Positions 57,162 to 64,000 of a stretch of 64,000 nucleotides of DNA are shown piece by piece. This DNA is from Hemileia vastatrix (Eukaryota > Basidiomycota > Pucciniomycetes > Pucciniales > Zaghouaniaceae): the NCBI GenBank assembly GCA_030280995.1, contig JASXTE010000014.1, forward strand, positions 7,206,156 through 7,270,155, read 5' to 3'. Each line of letters starts with the position of its first letter. The stretch's first letter is position 1. The notes below the pieces were generated by a model that made no database searches, was not told the DNA's origin, and saw nothing but the letters and a program-made list of their open reading frames with translations. The translations under genes and the position numbers were made by a program.

Positions 57162-59715
57162 AGTTGCTGATTGACCTGTTTTTTGCCTTCCTTTGTGCTA
57201 AAACCTCATCATTGATAATTTTTATAGGATAATAAGCTCTGATTAGAAATAAGGAATCAGGGGAGAGAGATGATAGTTAATTATTTTAATTGAATATATC
57301 TTTTACAGAACAGCACAAATGAATTTATAGTTTATAGTCAGGAAGAAGAATAGCTATGCTGAAGAGTGATTCAAGTACTTGGGAGAAATTGACTAAGAAA
57401 TGAGAAAGATAGGAAATCGATTTTTTTTATTTTTGGGGGATAATTGTTATCCTTTTGGGGTAATAATGTATCATCAACCCATATAGACGGTGAATCCTAC
57501 CCATGAAGCAGACCCCCAGCAGGATCAACTAATAATTATTAGACTGGTGGGCCATTTAGGTCATAAAAGATGTTAAAACAAGATGGAAAATTTTACCAAT
57601 GCTAATATGAGGTGAATGTGCCCTAGCCCTGATAGTGTGTTTTTTGTGAGAGAGATAAATTGAAACAGGTTTCTCCATCAAAACTGGGGAGCTTATGATT
57701 TCACATATGTGAGATTGAAGAAATCCAATGCAGATGAGAAAGTAATTATAAGATTATTCCATCTTGGAAAGAAATAAAGTTCAACAGTAAAGAGGATAAT
57801 TTATGAAGAAAAAAGTATTTATACAAGAATAGAAACATTTCATTTCCAAGTAAGTCACATAATCTAAATTATCACTGGATTTCTCATAGTGAGTAAAGCT
57901 TTGTTGAACACTGTAGGTCAAGATAAACTATCAGAACATATTTCAGCAACATATATTAACTGAAATAAGTTTTTCAAATATATTAAAGTTACAAGATATC
58001 CAAATTAACAACTTAAATTTTTAAATATTGATGAATGGTTTATTCATGTAAAATTTGAGCTCCACTAGTCAACAATATTAGTAAAATATTTCTGCAAAAT
58101 TTGAACCATAGATTTTGAGAAATTATAATGCAAGAAAATACTTAATCTTCCACTGTTACAAGGGAAAAACCAGCCTTTGGAATGAGGAAATCTGCCTATG
58201 GACACAGAAATATAAGAAATTCTAGTTCCATGCTGCTGATAGGTAGTATGACCATAAATATGCAGGAAAAAAGGAGCCTGAATTATGCCCTTAATTTTTA
58301 ATTCATGTTTTGAAACTTTTCACAAAAATAAGTTAAAATTATGGTGGATCACAACTAACTTATATATAAAATCCAATATCATGCATGCTTTGTATTTTTA
58401 GATGTTTGGTTTTAAAAAGTCACAGCACAGCTTCAACAGCTTCTGGTCAAAATAATATTAATAAATTGAATAGCACAAGTATATCTAATAAAATAATCTA
58501 TCTTTAATACAAAATACAAAATTATAATTATTCCCTGTATTTTTCTCAAAAACATTCCAAAATGTAAAACCAGATTTCAACTCATTCAATTTGATTTCCT
58601 GTACAAATAACACAATACAAAAAAATATTCAACTGTATATACTTACAAACCACTTCAGCAACTAAAAGGGATGTAGAGTTGTTTGCTGGGGTGCACCACC
58701 CAGCCCCTATGCAGACAGCCATTGTGACTTACAAAAGCATTTCCAAGTGACACCTAGTTCATTCAAATTTTCTACTCTTACTTAGCTTATTTTTATCATT
58801 TACTATGAAGTTTTCCATAAACTTATGTACTTAAATAAATCATCTGAAATTTTCAACAAAAGTTTAGCTTTAATTCACCACATCTCACAAACAAGACAAA
58901 ATTTATTCAATATAAATCTAGAAAGTGCTAGTATATGGAAAATAAACTGAAATATATCTAAATAAAAGTTACAAAATATGATCCCAATTTTATTGGCAAA
59001 TAAATTATTCTAATAGTATATCACAACATGAGAAAACATGTCACCTCATATTTGGATATTTGCACATCCACTCTACTTACTCTACTAAGTGAAATGACAA
59101 GCAAACATTTTGCTTCTTACTATTTAAAGAAAAGTGAAAATTTAATGCCTTTTAAATAGGTAAAATGAGGCAACATTGTGTTTTATGACATGCAGACATA
59201 ACTATATAACTCAACTGATTTATAATCTCAATTTAAAATAAGTATCTGTCAATTACAATCATGAGACAAAATTTTGGGAACTGTAAATTTAAATGAGATG
59301 CAATATTTGTAGAAAGAAAGTGTAGATATTTTTCAACTGAAATAGAACTGAATTTGGAAATATATTTCTCTATGCACTGCCTTTGAAGAAAATTAAATGT
59401 TTTAGCTACATTAGTAAATACATTACCCAGTTCAGTGCATTACTTACACTTACTGACACAAGGTTCTTATGATACAAGAGGTAATATTTTACCTTAAATA
59501 TTGGATATAATTTTACTTCATACTAAATCTGAAATTCAGGAAAAATTGTGCTGACATATGGCCCCATTTTTCCCCACATGTGTTCAGCAAAAAGCTCAAA
59601 TCCAAAATAAAATCATTTTTCTATGTTGGCACACAGAACTACACACAAATTATACACCATATCCCAATTACATGAGGCAAAGAATTTTCTCATTTCATCA
59701 GAAAATGTTGCAGCT
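57162..59715. other. AT-rich interval, nothing recognised
   Basis: About 2.5 kb of AT-rich sequence. Open frames are short and low in complexity. No LTR, terminal inverted repeat or RNA gene supported. Confidence 0.45.
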
Positions 59716-60832
59716 GCATAAGGATGAGGCAACAATTTGCCTCATCTTATGCTTTGTGGAAAGTCATATGAGAAAGGGGTAGGGAAGTTGCCTACATGCA
59801 TACATGAGGCGACATGTCGCCTCATGTATGCATGTTAGATACTTGCTTCCTTTTTGACTTCTGTATTGTTTTAACCTTGGGGATATATTGCATACATGAG
59901 GCGACATGTCGCCTCATGTATGCATGCAAGCCACTTGCTTTCTGTTTCACTTCTGCATGTTTTTGAGATCAATGGTATATTGCATACATGAGGAGACATG
60001 TCGCCTCATGTATGCATGCAAGAAACTTGCTTGCTTTTTTACTTCTGCATGGTTTTAAACTTAAGGATATATTGCATACATGAGGTGACATGTCACCTCA
60101 TATATGCAATAAAATTCTTTGAACTTCTTCATTAAGGTGAGAAATGCATTGGTGAATGCCTACCATACCAAAGAAAATCGACATCATGCAACTTTTTTAC
60201 ATGCATACATGAGGCGACATGTTGCCTCATGTATGTATGTAAACAAGTCACATTCTGGGGAACTCACTTGGTATGGTAGGCATGCACAAGTACATTTCTT
60301 ACCTATATAAGTTAAACTTCAAAAAAAAAATTGCATACATGAGGCGACATGTCGCCTCATGTATGCATGTAAAAAGGTTCCATGATGTGTATTTTCTTTG
60401 GTATGGTAGGTATGCACCAATGCATTGCTCACCTAAATGAAGGATTTCAAAGAATGTTATTGCATACATGAGGAGACATGTCGCCTCATGTATGCAATAT
60501 ATCCTTAAGTTTAAAACCATGCAGAAGTAAAACAAAAAGAAAGATGCTTGCATGCATAAATGAGGCGACATGTCGCCTCATGTATGCAATATATCCTGAA
60601 GTTCAAAAACATACAGAGGTAAAAAAGCAAGCAAGTTGCTTGCATGCATACATGAGGCGACATGTCTCCTCATGTATGCAATATACCCTTGATCTCAAAA
60701 ACATGCAGAAGTGAAACAGAAAGCAAGTGGCTTGCATGCATACATGAGGCGACATGTTGCCTCATGTATGCAATATATCCTCAAGGTTAAAACCATACAG
60801 AGGTAAAAAATCAAGCAAGTTTCTAACAAGCA
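59716..60832. repeat. Palindrome ladder 2 (ten palindromes, mirror-symmetric)
   Basis: Ten 36-48 bp palindromes with core GAGGCGACATGTCGCCTC and arms TGCATACAT / ATGTATGCA. Centres are at 59814, 59906, 59998, 60090, 60219, 60349, 60478, 60570, 60662 and 60754, giving spacings 92, 92, 92, 129, 130, 129, 92, 92, 92. The 92-bp spacers (CTTGCTTTCTGTTTCACTTC type) run forward on the left and reversed on the right. The three central spacers share a TTGGTATGGTAGGTATGCA segment. A diverged eleventh hairpin is at 59716-59752. The right arm ends with one more reversed spacer and no palindrome. Open frames are repeat translations. Confidence 0.96.
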
Positions 60833-61440
60833 TAGTGAATTTTCAAATTTATAAAAGAAGTCAGGTAAGCATCTTGATTTTATTACTTTAAATAAGTTAT
60901 TATAAATTAAAATCACATCTTTATACTTTCCTGATTGAAAAATTAACATGGCTTCATCAATTTTTGTCCCTGAAATGGCTGAATAATTTGAATATATCTT
61001 TATTCACTCTGATACTGAGGAAATACAAGATGAGAGTAGATTCTAGCTTTCAATTTCATAGCTAATTGATTTTATGGTTTGATTTTCAAATGGACTTGAC
61101 AGAGTGTTTATTTCTAAATCCTGTTCAAATTATAAATCTCAAACCTCTGGGGAAGCTATCAGGAAAAGTTTTTTTTGAAATTTCAAGTTCAGTCAACTTC
61201 TAGTAATAGGTGTTCAGCATGTTTCAGGCCCCAGATGATTTCCTATAGATGATATTTTTGAAGAAGTGTTTCTTGGGGAGCTTCCAATAGCCTTTTTATA
61301 CTAAGCAAACTATAATGATTTGTCTGTGGTGGAGAAGTCCCTTTTTGATACTGAGACAAAGGTCAATTTTGAAGATTTAGCAACTGTTATTAAATTTTAC
61401 TGTTGTAAAAGTCAAGCCAGTTTGAAATAAGAAAAGATTA
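60833..61440 (+). pseudogene. Decayed plus-strand frame, unrecognised
   Basis: From an ATG at 60949 (MASSIFVPEMAE) coding-like pieces continue through several stops: IHSDTEEIQDESRF, and FPIDDIFEEVFLGELPIAFL near 61240. Then DLSVVEKSLFDTETKVNFED and LATVIKFYCC to about 61430. Composition is protein-like but the frame is broken. Family not recognised. Confidence 0.35.
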
Positions 61441-62081
61441 AAATGTTACAGAAAATAAATTTTCTGATTTATTTATACTAACTGAAGCAATACTGTGTCT
61501 GGAAAAAAAAGATTCTAATATATATCCTTATTTTTCATCATAGCATAGAGGATGCATGTAATCCCTTTTATATACTCTATATTTATTTTCCTTAAGTTTC
61601 TAAAATTACCTCTAAGCTAAAAAAACTTATTATAGAGTAGAAATAAAATCAAATTTAGTACTATAAGGGGTTTGATTCACTATTAATTTTTGGTTAAAGT
61701 ATTATATTTTCTCAACTAATTATACCTTTATCTGCTCTGTTATAGTTTTTACAACCTCTTATTTTATCAACATAGGGAAAAACCTCACCTGATAAAATCA
61801 TCTAAATTATTTTTTAATATGGTGCAGTAAATTCCAGAAGCTATTATGAAACTTTATAAATTACAGGTTTGAGTTTAATCTAAGTAAGTGCATTATTTTG
61901 TTTATATTTTTTTAAAAAAACTTGAAAGTATAAGTCAATTTTTAATTTGTGATTTCAACTCTTCTAGAATCACAAATTCACCAAGTCATTTTAAAAATTT
62001 CACATTGTCTGTGAGATTTCACTTTTCAAATATGGTAAAATTAAGGATATTATATGAGTTCATGTAAAAAATTTTCAATGA
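61441..62081. other. AT-rich interval, nothing recognised
   Basis: AT-rich, no supported feature. Confidence 0.5.
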
Positions 62082-62336
62082 GTGAAATTAACCCACATTT
62101 ACCTAACAAAAAAAGGGTATGAGACTTTGCAATGTGCTTTAATTGATGCTTATTCTGGTAAATTCTACAATGCTAACCTACAGAAAGAAAATTATGACAA
62201 GTTATTTTATGGGCCTGGAATAAATGGTGCAAGAGTAGTTATCATGGATGACTTATTTCCAGGAAAAAAAGGTAATGTAACACTGAGACACAATTTTTGG
62301 AAGCCACTCAAGATCAAATTAGATAGAACGTTTTAA
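62082..62336 (+). pseudogene. Coding-like fragment, unrecognised
   Basis: Open for about 80 codons with a protein-like sequence (GYETLQCALIDAYSGKFYNA, NGARVVIMDDLFPGKKGNVT, RHNFWKPLKI) ending in TAA. No ATG at a sensible start; the preceding AAAAAAGGGTATGAG could be a broken start or an exon edge. It may belong with the decayed frame at 60949-61430 on the same strand. No homologue recognised. Confidence 0.4.
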
Positions 62337-62819
62337 CAATAAGCAGTGCAATGAACTTTCTCTAATTTTCTATTTGGTACAGAGACACTCAGAGTTTTGG
62401 TCTGTCTTGTAAGTAATTTAAGCACTGAAATTCATTCAAAGGTTACTTCTGATGTTACTTTAAGATACCTGAAAAACCACTTGACTGCAAGTTGTCTAAC
62501 TTTTGACCTGGTGAATTTGACTTTAAGAGTTTTTCTGCATCAACTGTTTCACTCTTTTACTATCATGGACAGCTCTAGTTCTTTGTAAACAAAAGTATTA
62601 CTTATTTGCGATTGCCCAAGCTGTAGTAGGTTTGCAATATGCAATCCAAATGGTGGAAAAGTAAAGGAATGTTATGTTCATCACAAAACTTGGAGAAAAC
62701 ATCAAAAGCAAGAGATCACGATTTTGGAGTCCTTCCAAAAACTTACCTTGTCAACATCCAAAACTAACAACATATCACCAACTATGTTGCATTCATGTTA
62801 AGAACTGAACCTGTTAGTA
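62337..62819. other. Interval with a segment shared with 54690
   Basis: 62475-62520 is the near reverse complement of 54688-54740 (CACCAGGT, AAAAGTTAGAC, ACTTGCAGTCAAGTGG). Nothing else supported. Confidence 0.45.
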
Positions 62820-63060
62820 TGAGGACTAAGCTACCTGCAAGAAGATAATGAACTAGTGAAATAAGGTGGAAGTTGAGAAAAAAGCTCACCTTGGTTACCA
62901 TGAGTAAAAGTAGCTGACCTAGTGGGACAGATTTGAGAATACCTTTCCACTGTGTCAGCACAGGGTAGTGGCTGATGAGTCACCTGTTTGCATGAGGTGT
63001 AAGCAGCAGGCTGGGGATGGGTCACCAACAGGGAGCTTCAGAGAGGGAAAAGGGGGAAAT
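62820..63060 (-). pseudogene. Leader-type segment with ERYSQI peptide, second copy
   Basis: Minus strand, starting about 40 bp inside the LTR. One frame gives VTHPQPAAYTSCKQVTHQPL, then PCADTVERYSQICPTRSA and TFTHGNQ, followed by a GTGAGC donor and a TTCTTGCAG acceptor about 70 nt on. It matches 27650-27965. Probably the start of a coding region of the element whose LTR is at 63100-63384; the rest is missing or diverged. Confidence 0.5.
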
Positions 63061-63080
63061 TAAATGTACTTAAAGGAGGA

Positions 63081-63099
63081 GAAGGGGCACTACCAATAG
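63081..63099 (-). other. Primer binding site (putative) next to the 285-bp LTR
   Basis: Minus strand CTATTGGTAGTGCCCCTTC directly after the LTR end. The TTGGTAG start fits a PBS. Confidence 0.5.
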
Positions 63100-63384
63100 T
63101 GCTAACACTAGTCTAAGACAGGACTGACTCTGCTGGATACAATACTGAGACTAACTAAGACTGACTATGTTGGGACTGCCAAAAGTGAGAGAAGACAGGA
63201 CTGACTATGCCAATTGGTAATGAGACTAGAGAGTAACTGGATAACTAGATAAGTTGTCTGATGAGGAGCTCTCCACAGCACTTGCCCCATATAAACTCCT
63301 TATGCAATATCCACTCTTCTGCCTCTTTACAATGCATAGCACCTATAGCGCTCCTCCTACCCACCTCTCAACCAAATCCTAACA
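63100..63384 (-). repeat. 285-bp LTR, GypD family, reverse strand
   Basis: Plus-strand ends are TGCTAACACT and AAATCCTAACA, so the minus strand reads TGTTAGGATT to GTGTTAGCA. Same length as, and about 85-90 percent similar by eye to, 25847-26131. The target duplication cannot be checked because the far LTR is not in the window. Confidence 0.82.
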
Positions 63385-64000
63385 CTAAGACAGGGGACAG
63401 AGGACAGAGGACTTGGGAAAATGGAGAGGTAAAGTTACCTGAGTAAAGCTGGAAAAACTTGGTCTGTAAAGTTTGGAAAAGGACAATAAAATATAGCACC
63501 AAGGCTAGGACAGAGGATAGAGGACAGAGGACTTGGGAAAATAAAGAAATAACTGGAAGTAAGAGATGAGGCAAGATAGAAAGAGAGAGAAGTAAGATGG
63601 CAAAGGACAATTAGTGTTTATGGTAAAGGAAAATTTATGGTGGATTACTTGATAGTCTCAGAGCATACTCACAGCTACCTGAGTATAGTTGGACAAACTT
63701 GGTCAGTAAAGTTTGGACAAGGAAAATAAAATATAGCACAAAGGCTAGGACAGTGGACAGAGGACAGAGGACTTGGGACAATGGAGAAGTAAAGTTACAT
63801 GAGTATAGCTGGACAAACTTGGTCGGTAAAGTTTGGACAAGGACGATAAAATATATCATGAAGGCTAGGACAATGGAAAGAGAACAGAGGACTTGGGACA
63901 ATGGAGAAGTAACTGGAAGTAAGAGATGAGGCAAGATAGAAAAAGAGAGAAGTGAGACGGCAAAGGACAATTAGTTTTAATGTTAAAGGAAAAGTTAAGG
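63385..64000 (+). repeat. Minisatellite of about 120-bp units in a larger repeat
   Basis: The unit GACAGAGGACTTGGGACAAT, then TAAAGTTAC..GAGTATAGCT, GGACAAACTTGGT and AATAAAATATAGCA..GGCTAGGACA recurs near 63395, 63680 and 63755. A longer piece with AACTGGAAGTAAGAGATGAG to GGCAAAGGACAATTAGT occurs at 63551-63615 and 63911-63975, giving a higher-order period near 360 bp. The array continues past the window. A single unit lies at 25785-25846 beside the other 285-bp LTR. Confidence 0.85.

Noticed and set aside
59558..59782. Plus-strand 74-residue open frame
   Set aside because: No recognisable domain or second copy, and its end runs into the diverged hairpin of ladder 2; chance frame.
60119..60949. 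Several open frames with repeated HEATCRLMYA / MRRHVSSCMYA peptides
   Set aside because: Both peptides are the two strands of the same palindrome and occur wherever ladder 2 is open. Not a gene family.

Overview
The window looks like a gene-poor, transposon-packed stretch of an AT-rich eukaryotic nuclear genome. A filamentous fungus is most likely, probably a basidiomycete with a large repeat-rich genome such as a rust. The grounds are a chromodomain Ty3/gypsy family, fungal-style Tnp2/CACTA transposase remnants, intron-like sequences of about 60-90 bp with GT..AG ends, and no rRNA, tRNA or clear housekeeping gene. The taxonomic call is inference; no species marker is present.

Layout. 1-408 is a reverse-strand LTR piece. 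713-3023 and 12756-13823 are two halves of a minus-strand, intron-containing gene or pseudogene of unknown function, split by GypA (3024-12750), a full-length chromovirus with 1501-bp LTRs, a GCTTC target duplication and a damaged but nearly complete gag-pol. 15245-17797 is a ladder of about 21 palindromes. 18595-20282 and 20620-23350 are minus-strand remains of a two-gene element whose larger gene is a Tnp2 (CACTA) transposase. 23400-23980 is a pyrimidine/purine block. 25847-27480 (GypD) and 27970-35650 (GypC) are decayed gypsy elements. 36433-39560 is a 3-kb AT microsatellite complex. 40860-42167 and 52562-54070 carry two related-looking divergent gene pairs (zinc-cluster-like protein on the minus strand). 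Between them lies GypB (42168-52556, minus strand, GTCTC target duplication), a diverged relative of GypA whose 3' LTR holds a nested 1292-bp solo LTR. 54940-56785 is a second Tnp2 pseudogene. 59716-60830 is a second, mirror-symmetric palindrome ladder. 63100-63384 is a 285-bp LTR like that of GypD, and 63385-64000 is a minisatellite.

Relations. Five intact 239-261 bp CACTA-type MITEs (3-bp target duplications TAT, ATA, GTG, CAT, TGA) sit inside GypC (two), GypB (one) and the Tnp2 pseudogene (two); the Tnp2 remnants belong to the superfamily expected to have moved them. The most unusual feature is the pair of palindrome ladders: unrelated core sequences but the same quantised geometry (about 92-102 and 129-137 bp between palindrome centres), with spacers in mixed orientation.
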